DNA of 64,000 bases from Thalassovita sp. (GTDB lineage: Bacteria; Pseudomonadota; Alphaproteobacteria; Rhodobacterales; Rhodobacteraceae), in NCBI RefSeq assembly GCF_963691685.1, contig NZ_OY829290.1, forward strand, positions 1,736,001 through 1,800,000, given 5' to 3'. Shown piece by piece: positions 1 through 10,546 of this stretch. Positions within the stretch are counted from its first letter, which is position 1. Each line of letters begins with the position of its first letter. The translations under genes and the position numbers were made by a program. The notes beneath the pieces are model-generated. The model was not told the origin of the DNA. It saw only the letters and a list, made by a program, of their open reading frames with translations, and did no database searches.

Positions 1-498
1 ACCAGCCGCAACAACTGTCATCCGTTTACCTCAAATTGCTGGTCCTTCATGCACAATGGTCAGGTCGGGGGCTTTGAAACCTTCCGCCGCCACGCTGATA
101 TGTTGATCCCGGATGAGCTGTACCCCGAGCGTAAAGGTGCCACCGACAGTGAGGCGCTGTTCCTGATCGCGGTGGCTGAGGGGCTTTATGACGATCCCAA
201 AGGCGCGATGGAACGCGCCGTTGCGAAGCTGGAGGCGCTGAGTCGCGCACACGGCCACACCCCGCACATGCGGCTGGCAGCGGCGTTCAGCTGTGGTCAG
301 AAACTGTTTGCTGTGCGCTACGCCTCAGACGAACGCGCGCCAACCGTTTACACCCATATCGGGCCTGAAGGGCAGGGGCGGATGGTGGTTTCAGAACCGC
401 TGCACACCGGCACCTGCTGGGAAGAGGTGCCCGCCGGATCCTTCTGCACCTTCACGGCAGATGAGGCCCAGATTGAGAGTTTTGTGCCGGTCAATTGA
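1..498 (+). CDS. Class II glutamine amidotransferase, 3' part
   Basis: The reading frame is open from base 1, so the gene begins upstream and its first part, including the N-terminal catalytic cysteine of this family, is not visible. The first codons give a R-N-N-C-H-P-F stretch followed by F-M-H-N-G, the conserved glutamine-binding region of class II (Ntn-type) amidotransferases of the YafJ/EgtC group. The ATG at base 49 lies inside this motif and is not the start. The visible 165 residues fit the second half of a protein of about 250-270 residues. The substrate cannot be told from this part. The gene converges with typA and the two share a terminator hairpin. Confidence 0.8.
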   Translation, partial: TSRNNCHPFTSNCWSFMHNGQVGGFETFRRHADMLIPDELYPERKGATDSEALFLIAVAEGLYDDPKGAMERAVAKLEALSRAHGHTPHMRLAAAFSCGQKLFAVRYASDERAPTVYTHIGPEGQGRMVVSEPLHTGTCWEEVPAGSFCTFTADEAQIESFVPVN

Positions 499-516
499 CC
501 CCAACTGGCGCAAAGA

Positions 517-550
517 AAAGCCCGGTGGGATCACTCTCACCGGGCTTTTT
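517..550. terminator. Bidirectional intrinsic terminator
   Basis: A 9-bp perfect stem (AGCCCGGTG, 519-527, with CACCGGGCT, 538-546) has A-rich sequence on its left and T-rich sequence on its right. It lies between the convergent amidotransferase and typA genes and can end both transcripts. Confidence 0.8.
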
Positions 551-570
551 AATTTGCACATGGCAACCGC

Positions 571-2388
<1,818 letters not shown>

Positions 2389-2572
2389 AAGGCTGTCCTT
2401 GGTTGTTCGCCGCCCGGCTATACCGGATTGGGGTAAAAGGCTAGGGGTTTTGCCGCATTTGCAGCCATTCTTTGGGATATAGGGCAAATGTCGTGGATTT
2501 CGCGGTTGAAACAGGCGGGCAGACACACGCCGTCGACCCTGGAATTTGCCGCCGTCAATTGTGATAGTTTTG

Positions 2573-2603
2573 CGACAGCTGTCGATAACATGCATTTGCA
2601 TGT
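2573..2603. promoter_or_regulatory. Two adjacent palindromes upstream of the receptor gene
   Basis: CGACAGCTGTCG at 2573-2584 is a perfect 12-bp palindrome. Four bases later ACATGCA-TT-TGCATGT (2588-2603) is a perfect 7-bp inverted repeat. They lie 125-155 bases before the TonB-dependent receptor start, in the typA-receptor divergent region. Outer-membrane receptors are usually controlled by metal-responsive repressors, so an operator is likely. The cognate regulator cannot be named from the site alone. Confidence 0.45.
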
Positions 2604-2727
2604 CAAGCCTCGGTTGTGGTTCCGATCCGAATCTGGTGTTGCAGGCGCAGGACGCCAAACCGGCCGCTCGCGACGACGGTTAGCCACCAATACCCCTAAA
2701 AACTCTCCCAACCTCTCGAGGTATCTC

Positions 2728-4713
2728 ATGAACCGCTCTGTTCGTGGTGCGCTGCTTTGCGCCGCCCTCAGTTCTGTTGCGTCCGCCGTATGGGCCGAAG
2801 ACGTTTTTGAACTGAACACTATCTATATTGGAACCTATGAGCTCGGCACCGAGCTGAATGACGTCGACGTCTCCGGTGAGGATCTGGCACGGACCAAACC
2901 CACCGATCTGCAGGACGTCTTTAAAGGCGAGCCGACCGTTGCCGTGGGCAGCTCGATCCCGACGTCGCAGAAGATCTACGTAAACGGTGTTGAGGAAACC
3001 AACCTCGTTGTGACCATCGATGGTTCGCGTCAGAACAACAAAGTGTTCCACCACGCTGCCACCAACATCATCGACCCGGCATTGCTGAAAGCGGTGAAGG
3101 TGAACCCCGGTGTGGCCACTGCAGATCAGGGCCCGGGCGCCATTGGTGGTGCGCTGGAATTCCAGACCAAAGATGTTGCTGACCTCTTGGCAGAGGGCGA
3201 CGATTTTGGCGGCTTCACCGCGCTTGAGTTCAATTCGAACGGCAACACCATCACCACGGGCAACGCTGTTTATGGCCGCAAGGGTGCGATTGAATACCTT
3301 GGTTACTTGAAATTCGCCGATGGTGAAGAATTCGAAGATGGTTCGGGGACCGAAGTGGTCGGGTCCGGTGTGCATTTGTGGAGCGGTCTGGCCAAAGTGG
3401 CTTTTGACACCCCGGATGCTGGCCGTGTTGAGCTGTCGTATGAGCGGTTGATTGACGATAACCCGCGTCCTTTCCGTGCCAATATGGGCGGACTGTTGGC
3501 CGGGCGTCCGGTGCCGGCAACGCAGATCTATGACTTGGATCGCCAAAACATTGTACTGTCCTACAGCGATGACCGCAGCGGTGCCGCCTGGAACCCTGAG
3601 ATCTTGCTGGCCTATAGCTCAACCAAGCTGACCACAGACAATGAAGGGGATTGGACAGACGGCAAAACCCAAAGCTTGAACGGTAAGATCCAAAATACCT
3701 TTGAGCTATCGATGGGGGACATCGTTGCCGGTCTCGACTTCTACAGCGATAAATCCAGCATGGAATATGCCGGTGCTGATGGGGCGTACCGCGCCGAGAA
3801 GGTGACCAATGTCGGCGCCTTTGCGCAGGCCTATATCGATGTGACGGACACCTTCCTGCTGTCGACCGGCCTGCGCGCCGATCATCAGAAATTCACCGGT
3901 GTTGACGGGGCTGAGTTCGAAAACTCAGGCGTTTCGGCCAATATCTCGGGTGAGTTGGAGGTCAGCAGCAACCTGACGTTGAGTGCCGGCTACTCCTCTG
4001 TCTGGGGTGGTTTGACCCTGTCAGAAAGCTTCCTGATGAACGCGGATTGGGAATACCCAGACAGCCCGGAAGAGGTAACCTCAGAAAACCTCTACCTCGC
4101 GGGTGAGCTGGCACTGGGGGATTGGACCCTGAACGCCAAGCTGTTCAAGACCGAGATTTCGGATGCACGTGCGCCGATGTGGGCCCCACCCAGTGGGTCG
4201 GCCATCCCGATGTCGGAAATGCCGTTCAACAACACCGATATGACCTCGGAAGGGTTTGAACTGGGTGTTGGCTATGACTGGGGTGTTGGTTTCATCAACG
4301 TAGGCTATGCCAATATTGACACCACGCTGAATGGCACCGCCGCGGACTCCTACACCGGCAACTACCTGACCGCCCCGCTGGGGGAAATGATCACCATCGA
4401 GGCCGGTCACACCTTCCAAAACCTGGGCCTGACCGTTGGCGCCGACGCACAGATCGGTCTGAAAGACACCGCCTACGTTGATGTCGCAGGTGCCGGTGCA
4501 GGCGCGCAGGAAATTCCCAGCTATGAGGTTGTGAATGTCTTTGCCGAATATAACCCCAGCCGGATGGAAAACCTGACGGTCCGCGCGGAAATCAACAACC
4601 TGTTTGATGAACACTACGCGGCCCGCGGCACCTATGGTCAGGAATTCGCTGTGGTGGTTCCGGTGTATGAACCGGGTCGCTCGGTCAAGGTGATGGCAAC
4701 CCTGAACTTCTGA
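2728..4713 (+). CDS. TonB-dependent outer membrane receptor (siderophore/haem type)
   Basis: A 661-residue outer-membrane receptor. A signal peptide (M-N-R-S-V-R-G..., cleaved near V-W-A-E) is followed by a plug domain at about residues 45-165 with the usual V-N-P-G and G-A-I-G-G-A-L-E-F motifs. A 22-strand-type barrel ends in a C-terminal phenylalanine. Near the end is the N-N-L-F-D-E-H-Y signature common in haem and catecholate receptors. The ligand is not determined. The frame extends upstream, but the start at 2728 gives a clean signal peptide. No TonB or ABC importer genes are adjacent, so uptake partners must be encoded elsewhere. Confidence 0.88.
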   Translation: MNRSVRGALLCAALSSVASAVWAEDVFELNTIYIGTYELGTELNDVDVSGEDLARTKPTDLQDVFKGEPTVAVGSSIPTSQKIYVNGVEETNLVVTIDGSRQNNKVFHHAATNIIDPALLKAVKVNPGVATADQGPGAIGGALEFQTKDVADLLAEGDDFGGFTALEFNSNGNTITTGNAVYGRKGAIEYLGYLKFADGEEFEDGSGTEVVGSGVHLWSGLAKVAFDTPDAGRVELSYERLIDDNPRPFRANMGGLLAGRPVPATQIYDLDRQNIVLSYSDDRSGAAWNPEILLAYSSTKLTTDNEGDWTDGKTQSLNGKIQNTFELSMGDIVAGLDFYSDKSSMEYAGADGAYRAEKVTNVGAFAQAYIDVTDTFLLSTGLRADHQKFTGVDGAEFENSGVSANISGELEVSSNLTLSAGYSSVWGGLTLSESFLMNADWEYPDSPEEVTSENLYLAGELALGDWTLNAKLFKTEISDARAPMWAPPSGSAIPMSEMPFNNTDMTSEGFELGVGYDWGVGFINVGYANIDTTLNGTAADSYTGNYLTAPLGEMITIEAGHTFQNLGLTVGADAQIGLKDTAYVDVAGAGAGAQEIPSYEVVNVFAEYNPSRMENLTVRAEINNLFDEHYAARGTYGQEFAVVVPVYEPGRSVKVMATLNF

Positions 4714-4773
4714 TCACCCTGATGCCGCGGGGCCCTGTTTGAGGCCCCCGGCACACCTGATCCAAGAAACAGA

Positions 4774-4800
4774 AAAGGCCGCCTGTGACAGGCGGCCTTT
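4774..4800. terminator. Bidirectional intrinsic terminator
   Basis: A perfect 12-bp stem (AAAGGCCGCCTG, 4774-4785, and CAGGCGGCCTTT, 4789-4800) with a 3-base loop lies between the convergent receptor and ssb genes. A second G+C-rich hairpin lies just upstream, around 4729-4749. Confidence 0.85.
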
Positions 4801-4824
4801 GAACTTTGATAGGATCGCTGCGGA

Positions 4825-5337
4825 TCAGAACGGGATTTCATCGTCCAGATCGCGCGAGGGGGTGCTTTGACCACCGCCTTGGTTGCCGCCGCCGTAGCCG
4901 CCGCCACCCTGGTCGTAGCCACCACCGTAGCCGCCCTGATCACCGCCGTAACCGCCGCCCTGGCCGCCACCTTGACCACCGCCATCACGGCCGTCCAGCA
5001 TCACCAAGGTGCCGCCAAAGCCCTGCAGCACAACCTCGGTCGAGTAGCGGTCCTGACCGTTCTGGTCCTGCCACTTGCGGGTCTGCAGCTGGCCTTCGAT
5101 ATAAACTTTGGAGCCTTTGCGCAGATACTGCTCCGCCACCCGCACCAGACCTTCCTGGAAGATGGCTACCGAATGCCATTCGGTGCGCTCACGGCGTTCG
5201 CCGGTGTTGCGGTCTTTCCAGTTTTCCGAGGTGGCGATGCGCAGGTTGCACACTTTGCCGCCATTCTGAAAATTGCGCACTTCGGGGTCACGGCCCAGAT
5301 TGCCCACCAGAATAACTTTGTTCACTGATCCGGCCAT
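4825..5337 (-). CDS. ssb: Single-stranded DNA-binding protein
   Basis: A 170-residue SSB that protects single-stranded DNA in replication, recombination and repair. The N-terminal OB fold covers residues 1-110 and starts M-A-G-S-V-N-K-V-I-L-V-G-N-L-G. A glycine-rich linker (about 115-158) contains several G-G-Y-G-G-G-type repeats. The acidic tip D-D-E-I-P-F is the docking tail for replication partners. The repetitive DNA at 4870-4985 is just this linker. The gene is transcribed alone. Confidence 0.96.
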   Translation of the reverse strand: MAGSVNKVILVGNLGRDPEVRNFQNGGKVCNLRIATSENWKDRNTGERRERTEWHSVAIFQEGLVRVAEQYLRKGSKVYIEGQLQTRKWQDQNGQDRYSTEVVLQGFGGTLVMLDGRDGGGQGGGQGGGYGGDQGGYGGGYDQGGGGYGGGNQGGGQSTPSRDLDDEIPF

Positions 5338-5514
5338 GATTGTCTCCCTCTGACTCGAATTTGGCTCATGGTTACACCATGCCCTGAAAGAAAGGTAAAG
5401 ATTTCTTAAAACGCAATTTTCCGCCCAGCAGACTGTCGGGGTTTTCCCTTAAAAACAAGGGGTGAGCACCCGCACAGTGCAAGAGATTGCCGATATGGCG
5501 TGCTTCGGCTGGAT

Positions 5515-5523
5515 TTATCCACA
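5515..5523 (+). promoter_or_regulatory. Perfect DnaA-box consensus sequence
   Basis: TTATCCACA, the high-affinity DnaA box, occurs once in the ssb-transglycosylase intergenic region, about 92 bases before the latter gene. Only one copy is seen, with no cluster or A+T-rich unwinding element, so this is not an origin. It may be a regulatory DnaA site or chance. Confidence 0.35.
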
Positions 5524-5615
5524 GCCTGCCGTATGATCGCTGCGATATTTGACGGGGCAGCCCTTGGCGGGTTGGCCTTGATGACCAAAGCAACGGGCGT
5601 GGAACGGGACGGGAC

Positions 5616-6272
5616 ATGCAGCGGGCAAAGATGACAAAAACACCATTGAAACAGGCGCACAATCGGCGTGGCCGGGGCGGAGCCCTGATGCGCGCCGGAT
5701 TGGCGGGCGCGATGCTGCTGGCCGGTGCCGCAGGGCCAAGCCTGGCCGCGGATATGGTGGGATCCAAAAGCCGGGTCAAACTGTTTAAATCGCAGACCAA
5801 CCTGCTGGACAGCCGTCACAAAAGCGAAAGCGCCAACCGGGTTTCCATCGCCGCGCCCAGCTTCCACACGCCGACCAAATGGGACGGTGAAGGGTTCAAA
5901 TCGAAATACAAAGGCCCCTATCTGGACATGGCGCGCTCGGCGGCCAAACGCCACGGCATTCCGGAAAACATGTTCCTGAAGCTGGTGCAGCAGGAAAGCG
6001 CCTTTAATGCCAAAGCCGTTTCCCCCAAAGGTGCGCTGGGACTGGCCCAGCTGATGCCGGGAACCGCGGCAGTTTTGGGCGTGGATCCGCATGATCCTTA
6101 CGAAAATCTGGACGGTGGCGCGCGCTATTTGGCTGAGCAATACCGCGCTTTTGGTTCGTGGCGGTTGGCCCTGGCAGCCTATAACGCAGGCCCCGAAGCG
6201 GTGAAAAAATACGGCGGGATCCCGCCCTATAAGGAAACCCAGAACTACGTGAAGGTCATTCTGGGCAGCTGA
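5616..6272 (+). CDS. Lytic transglycosylase, SLT domain
   Basis: A 218-residue exported peptidoglycan hydrolase. A basic N-terminus and hydrophobic stretch (L-A-G-A-M-L-L-A-G-A-A-G) end near a S-L-A-A-D cleavage-like site. The SLT/goose-lysozyme-like domain covers about residues 100-215. Its catalytic Glu is in V-Q-Q-E-S-A-F-N, followed by the conserved G-L-A-Q-L-M-P-G and A-A-Y-N-A-G-P motifs. It would cleave the MurNAc-GlcNAc bond in the periplasm, forming 1,6-anhydroMurNAc. The first ATG has a G-rich upstream stretch. Later ATGs at 5631 and 5688 are alternatives, the latter giving a shorter signal peptide. Confidence 0.88.
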   Translation: MQRAKMTKTPLKQAHNRRGRGGALMRAGLAGAMLLAGAAGPSLAADMVGSKSRVKLFKSQTNLLDSRHKSESANRVSIAAPSFHTPTKWDGEGFKSKYKGPYLDMARSAAKRHGIPENMFLKLVQQESAFNAKAVSPKGALGLAQLMPGTAAVLGVDPHDPYENLDGGARYLAEQYRAFGSWRLALAAYNAGPEAVKKYGGIPPYKETQNYVKVILGS

Positions 6273-6327
6273 TCCCGGATAGGGGCTGCGGTGCTGCGGC
6301 AATTTTCCAATGGAAATGCCCCAAGGG

Positions 6328-6341
6328 TTGATCTACGTCAC
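6328..6341 (+). promoter_or_regulatory. FNR/CRP-family-like half-matching box
   Basis: TTGAT-CTAC-GTCAC resembles the FNR consensus TTGAT-N4-ATCAA, with a perfect left half and three of five right-half bases. It lies about 70 bases before the cytochrome c peroxidase start. Such peroxidases are often FNR-controlled in proteobacteria, so control by FnrL or a relative is plausible but unproven. Confidence 0.4.
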
Positions 6342-6354
6342 AGTCAAAGTCGCC

Positions 6355-6379
6355 GTGCAGTCTTAGGGTGCAGTCTTAG
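6355..6379 (+). repeat. Short tandem duplication in the peroxidase leader
   Basis: GTGCAGTCTTAG occurs twice, at 6355-6366 and 6368-6379, with a 13-base period, directly upstream of the peroxidase ribosome binding site. It may have arisen by slippage and lies where the promoter or 5' UTR is expected. Confidence 0.6.
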
Positions 6380-6409
6380 ACTGGGGGCGACTGGCGGGAA
6401 GGAATGACA

Positions 6410-7555
6410 ATGGGTTTAGGCAGCACGAGGATCGGCGGCGCAATTGCAGCGGTTGTTCTGGCAACCGGTGGCGCCGCGGCTGAGATCACCAGCAAAGCGG
6501 CGCTTGGCGAAGCGCTTTATTTTGACACCAACCTGTCGCTCAACGGCACCCAATCCTGCGCCAGCTGCCATGATCCGGACTATGGCTTTGTGGATCCCCG
6601 CGAAACCGATGCGGGGCGTGCTGTCTCACTGGGGGATGACGGTGAAAGTCTTGGCGATCGCAACGCCCCCACGGCCAGCTATGCCCGGTTTTCACCCCGG
6701 TTCCATCAACGCGAAGATGGCGCTTATGTCGGTGGCCAGTTCTGGGACGGGCGCGCCGATGATTTGGCGGGGCAGGCGGGTGGCCCGCCGCTGAACCCCG
6801 GCGAAATGGCGATGCCTGACACGGCCGCCGTGCTGGAGCGTTTGCTGCAGGACCCCACCTATGTTGCGGCCTTCCCGGCGCTTTACGGTGACGATGTGCT
6901 GGAGGACGCCGATCGCGCCTATGCGGCGCTGGCTGACAGTATTGCAGCCTTTGAAAGCACCGATGTTTTTGCCCCGTTTGACAGCAAATATGACCGTTTC
7001 CTGCGCGGTGAGGTCGAGCTGACCCGGGATGAGGAGCTGGGGCGGCTGCTGTTCTTCTCGCAGCAGTTCACCAACTGCAACCAGTGCCATCAGCTGAAAA
7101 CCAGCGCCATCGATCCGGGCGAAACCTTCAGCAATTACGAATACCACAATATCGGCACCCCAGTGAATGTTGCCGTGCGCGGGTTGAACGGGGTTGGCGC
7201 GGCTCACGTGGATCCGGGGCTTCTGGCCAATCCAGCTGTCACCGATGCGGCCCAGGCCGGTAAATTCAAAGTGCCGACCCTGCGCAATGTGGCTGTGACG
7301 GGGCCCTATATGCATAACGGCGTTTTTGCAGATCTGCGTACCGTTGTGCTGTTTTACAACAAGTATAACTCAAAATCCGCAAAGCGGCAGATCAACCCGG
7401 AAACCGGCCAGACCTGGGCCGCGCCTGAGGTGGCAGAGACCCTGTCGATGGATATCCTGACCGACGGTCCCGCGCTGGAAAACGAACGTATCGATGCATT
7501 GGTGGCCTTCATGAAGACCCTGACCGATCAACGCTACGAGCATTTGTTGGAGTAG
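6410..7555 (+). CDS. Di-heme cytochrome c peroxidase (CcpA/MauG family)
   Basis: A 381-residue periplasmic di-heme protein that would reduce hydrogen peroxide to water with electrons from c-type cytochromes. The signal peptide ends near G-A-A-A-E. The two haem c sites are C-A-S-C-H (Cys50, Cys53, His54) and C-N-Q-C-H (Cys223, Cys226, His227). The V-T-G-P-Y-M-H-N-G-V-F motif late in the protein is typical of bacterial di-heme peroxidases. An ATG at 6404 is also in frame, but GGAAGGA at 6397-6403 gives correct spacing only for the ATG at 6410. An MauG-like modifying role is the alternative, though no substrate gene is nearby. Confidence 0.9.
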   Translation: MGLGSTRIGGAIAAVVLATGGAAAEITSKAALGEALYFDTNLSLNGTQSCASCHDPDYGFVDPRETDAGRAVSLGDDGESLGDRNAPTASYARFSPRFHQREDGAYVGGQFWDGRADDLAGQAGGPPLNPGEMAMPDTAAVLERLLQDPTYVAAFPALYGDDVLEDADRAYAALADSIAAFESTDVFAPFDSKYDRFLRGEVELTRDEELGRLLFFSQQFTNCNQCHQLKTSAIDPGETFSNYEYHNIGTPVNVAVRGLNGVGAAHVDPGLLANPAVTDAAQAGKFKVPTLRNVAVTGPYMHNGVFADLRTVVLFYNKYNSKSAKRQINPETGQTWAAPEVAETLSMDILTDGPALENERIDALVAFMKTLTDQRYEHLLE

Positions 7556-7660
7556 GCGCCGCCGCCTTGGGGGTGGGGTGATAAATCTGCCTGACCTCCC
7601 TAATTCCGCCTTAATTGGCGATTAACCAAGCCGGGTGTGTTACCAGTTCCCGGAGCGTTT

Positions 7661-8476
7661 ATGCTGTGTTTTCAGCCTCTTCCCCCTGAGATTTCCGATA
7701 TTCGTCAGCACTTGCCACAGGCCCCGGCCGAGGCGCGGGCGCTGGTTGATATGATGCGGGGGCAAAGTGAAACGGTGATCTCTCAGGTGATTGCCGGTCT
7801 GGCCGGGCGACTGGATGGGCCGCATCTGGACCTCAGCCATTGGCTGGTGGCGCAACCGATGGAACTGGCCACCGCGATCCGACTGTTCTGGGCACTTTAC
7901 CGGCCGGGTCATTACGTTGGGCTGGCGGCAGCGATCAATGATCGCGCTGCGGCGGGGCCGGACCGGCTGCATCTGCTGAAAACGTTGAGCGAAAAAATCG
8001 CCGCAGGGGCCTATCCCCGTGGTCCGCTGGGGATCAGTCCGCGGCAGTCAAAACTGCTGAAAATCCAACTTGTGCAACAGACGCAAGAGGCGCGGTTTCG
8101 CGGCTGGGACCAGCTGCGTGATGCGGGGTTTGACATTCCTGAGGCCTGTCTGATGCCGCTGACCGGGCGCATGTTATGCCCGATCGCTGCTGGCGAAGCG
8201 CTGCATGTCTGGCCGAAACAGCGCGACTGGCCGGCGGGGCAGCACGCGGCCTATGCTTGGGCGGCGGAGCATCTGACCGCGCTGGCGCGCGCGGGATCCG
8301 ACCTGCCTGAGGCGCAGCCCGCCCTGCCACAAAGGCGCGGTTTTGCCGGACCGGCGCAGGCGTTTGTGGTCAGCGCGGGTTTGGTGGGCATGGCAGGTTT
8401 GGTGGCCGGCGAAGTGTTGCGCGATGCGCAGCAGGCCCTGCCGGTCACACAGGTGGCGTCCTTGCAGCTGCGCTGA
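7661..8476 (+). CDS. Unknown protein, possibly DUF4274-like
   Basis: A 271-residue protein not recognised with confidence. Around residues 55-85 it has a H-W-L-V-A-Q-P-M-E-L-A-T-A stretch followed by an F-W-A-L-Y segment. This recalls the DUF4274 pattern, in which a W-x2-Q-P element precedes an A-x-x-x-F-W helix, but that is a resemblance from memory. The C-terminal 45 residues contain a small-residue-rich hydrophobic segment (G-L-V-G-M-A-G-L-V-A-G) that could be one membrane helix. GGAG at 7652-7655 supports the ATG at 7661 over an upstream GTG at 7637. It converges with the AraC regulator gene. Confidence 0.6.
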   Translation: MLCFQPLPPEISDIRQHLPQAPAEARALVDMMRGQSETVISQVIAGLAGRLDGPHLDLSHWLVAQPMELATAIRLFWALYRPGHYVGLAAAINDRAAAGPDRLHLLKTLSEKIAAGAYPRGPLGISPRQSKLLKIQLVQQTQEARFRGWDQLRDAGFDIPEACLMPLTGRMLCPIAAGEALHVWPKQRDWPAGQHAAYAWAAEHLTALARAGSDLPEAQPALPQRRGFAGPAQAFVVSAGLVGMAGLVAGEVLRDAQQALPVTQVASLQLR

Positions 8477-8496
8477 TGGCGTCACACGCGCGCGGT

Positions 8497-9357
8497 TCAC
8501 GCAGGTTGCGGGCGTTTGGCTTTACGCACCGATTTGCGCAGGCTTGAGGGCGATTTGCCGGTGTGTTTCACGATGAACCGCGAAAAATAGGCCGCGCTGC
8601 CGAAATTCAGCGTCTCGGCGATTTGTTTCAGCGACATATCGGATCGCTCAATCAGGTCCCGCGCCGCATAGAGTTCCCGCGCTGTCAGGATGTCCGCCGC
8701 GGTCAGGCCCGAGGCCTCTTTGCAACTGCGGCTGAGATGCGGTGTGGTCACCCCCAGCATCTGGGCGTAATCCGCCACCCCCATCGCGCTGGCATAGTGA
8801 CAGGTCACAAGCGAAGCATAGGCCTCGGCCAGGCGCAGCGCCCCTGAGGGGCGTGGCGGTTGATCCTGCGCGGCCAGAAAACGCCGCAAGGAGACTGACA
8901 GCAAGGCCCCATGCGCCCGTAAAGCGTCACCCGTGTGGGGCGCGGGGGAGGCGGCTTCGCGCTGGATCGCCTCCAATCGGTGGGTCAATTCGGTCTGCGC
9001 CTGCACATCCCGCAGCCGCAGCACCTGTGGCCGATGCGGCATCGACAGGGCCTCAGCCAGATCGGCCGGTAAGGTCAGCACAAGCGCCCCGGCGCCGCGC
9101 AGAAGATCGAGGGAAAACAACGTCTGAGGTGGGATTAACAGGGCAGTGTGGGCGCCGATGCCACGGCGCAGGCCCGAGACATGGGCAAGCCCTTGGCCCT
9201 TGGTGATCCAGATCAGCAGGTAATCGGGGCGATCATGCAGGGTGGTCAGGCGCCAGGGATCGCCGCGTTCAAACTGGGCCAGCGGGCGCAGCACTAAGCC
9301 GCCCGCGTCTGACTGATCCGCGTTCACCACCTCTGTTTGCACAGGCCCTCTCCTCAT
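8497..9357 (-). CDS. AraC-family transcriptional regulator
   Basis: A 286-residue regulator. The N-terminal two thirds form a cupin-like sensory domain (A-x-x-L-L-I-P-P-Q near residue 80). The C-terminal 100 residues hold the two helix-turn-helix motifs of the AraC/XylS type, ending with L-K-Q-I-A-E-T-L-N-F-G-S-A-A-Y-F-S-R-F and K-H-T-G-K-S-P-S-S-L-R. The ligand and targets are unknown, and no obvious catabolic operon is adjacent. The frame is open further upstream to 9498, but that part is low-complexity and crosses an intergenic repeat, so the start at 9357 is preferred. Confidence 0.85.
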   Translation of the reverse strand: MRRGPVQTEVVNADQSDAGGLVLRPLAQFERGDPWRLTTLHDRPDYLLIWITKGQGLAHVSGLRRGIGAHTALLIPPQTLFSLDLLRGAGALVLTLPADLAEALSMPHRPQVLRLRDVQAQTELTHRLEAIQREAASPAPHTGDALRAHGALLSVSLRRFLAAQDQPPRPSGALRLAEAYASLVTCHYASAMGVADYAQMLGVTTPHLSRSCKEASGLTAADILTARELYAARDLIERSDMSLKQIAETLNFGSAAYFSRFIVKHTGKSPSSLRKSVRKAKRPQPA

Positions 9358-9431
9358 CGCCACCTTGGCAGGGCAGGGCGATAAGTAAAGGGTTTTGTCC
9401 TCCCGGAACCGCGCGGCAGGGCTTAGTGTGA

Positions 9432-9460
9432 GGGAATTTGAGTATTTGGGGAACGTTGAA
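9432..9460 (+). repeat. Intergenic repeat, copy 1
   Basis: First of four copies in this window of a short element with core GAGTATTTNGGGAACRTTGA. It matches the copy at 25026-25054 at 26 of 29 bases. It lies between the AraC regulator and miaA, in non-coding sequence. Confidence 0.75.
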
Positions 9461-9501
9461 TGGGGTTGGTTTGGTTGTCCCGCGGTGCCACCACGCATGG
9501 G

Positions 9502-10371
9502 CTAAGGGCGATAGGCGTGCCAGTCTTTCATCTTGGATCTGAACCAGGTGCGCTGCCGTTTGGCAAATTGCCGGGTGGCGATGGTTGCGGCCTCGCGCGC
9601 CTGATCCAGTGACATCTGGCCTTGCAGATGGGCGATCAGCTCGGGCGCGCCGATGGCTTTGGCTGAGAGATGGCTGGGGTCCCAATCTGGCAGGTTGGCC
9701 TCGGCTTCGTCCAGCGCGCCCTGGTCCAGCATTAGATCAAACCGCTGTGCGATCCGGGTGTTGAGCCAGTCTTTGTCCACATCAAACAGCACCGGGAAGG
9801 CTTCGGCCAGCGGCAGCAGCGGCGGCGGCGTTTCGGCCTGCCAGGCCCTGATGCCTTTGCCGGTGCTGTGCAGAACCTCCCAGGCGCGTTGCACCCGCAT
9901 CGGGTTCAGCGTGTCGATGGCGGCGCGGGTTTCCGCGTCCAGCTCAGCCAGCAGTGCTTCGCGCCCTTCCTCCAGCAGGCGCTGATCGGCCAGCGCGCGG
10001 ACCTCGGGTGGGGTGGCGGGGATATTGGCGAGGCCTTGCGTGAGGGCGGTGAAATAAAGGCCGGTGCCGCCGACAATGATCGGGCGTTGGCCCGCCAGCA
10101 GCGGCGCAACCTCACGCAGCCAATGGCCGACGGAGTATTCAGCGTCACCCGCAATATGGCCGTAAAGCAGATGCTGCGCCTGCGCTTCATCCTCAGGGGA
10201 GGGGCGCGCGGTCAGGACCCGCCAGTTGGCAAAGACCTGAATTGCATCAGCATTGAGGATCACGCCGCCCTGACGCGTTGCAATCTCCAGCGCCAGTGCG
10301 GATTTGCCCGATGCGGTGGGGCCTGCGATCAAAACAGGTTGCTCAGGCGATATTTGTGAAATCAGGTCCAT
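9502..10371 (-). CDS. miaA: tRNA dimethylallyltransferase
   Basis: A 289-residue enzyme that transfers dimethylallyl from DMAPP to N6 of A37 in tRNAs reading UNN codons. The P-loop is G-P-T-A-S-G-K-S-A (about residues 17-25). It is followed by N-A-D-A-I-Q-V-F and by V-G-G-T-G-L-Y-F, the family's substrate-channel motifs. Length and motif order are normal. It is divergent from pyrH with only 46 bases to the first upstream ATG of the pyrH frame, so the two promoters share this gap. Confidence 0.95.
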   Translation of the reverse strand: MDLISQISPEQPVLIAGPTASGKSALALEIATRQGGVILNADAIQVFANWRVLTARPSPEDEAQAQHLLYGHIAGDAEYSVGHWLREVAPLLAGQRPIIVGGTGLYFTALTQGLANIPATPPEVRALADQRLLEEGREALLAELDAETRAAIDTLNPMRVQRAWEVLHSTGKGIRAWQAETPPPLLPLAEAFPVLFDVDKDWLNTRIAQRFDLMLDQGALDEAEANLPDWDPSHLSAKAIGAPELIAHLQGQMSLDQAREAATIATRQFAKRQRTWFRSKMKDWHAYRP

Positions 10372-10546
10372 AAATTAGCCCTTAACCGCTAAGTGACCCG
10401 GAAGGAAGGCTAGGCAGATGGATAAAACCCTGCAATTCTGGCCGCATATCACGCAAATGCCAAAGCGGCCTGATATTGCATTGAACCCGGCCCGGTTTTC
10501 CGACATTTTGCGCGAAATTTTGAGTCCTAGCCAGATGGAGCCCTTC

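Noticed and set aside
4870..4985. Repetitive CCGCCGTAGCC-type DNA that looks like a tandem repeat array
   Set aside because: It encodes the glycine-rich linker of SSB, so it is coding sequence and not a separate repeat element or CRISPR.
5515..5523. DnaA box as sign of a chromosomal origin
   Set aside because: A single box with no cluster, no A+T-rich element and no dnaA/hemE/parAB neighbours is not enough.
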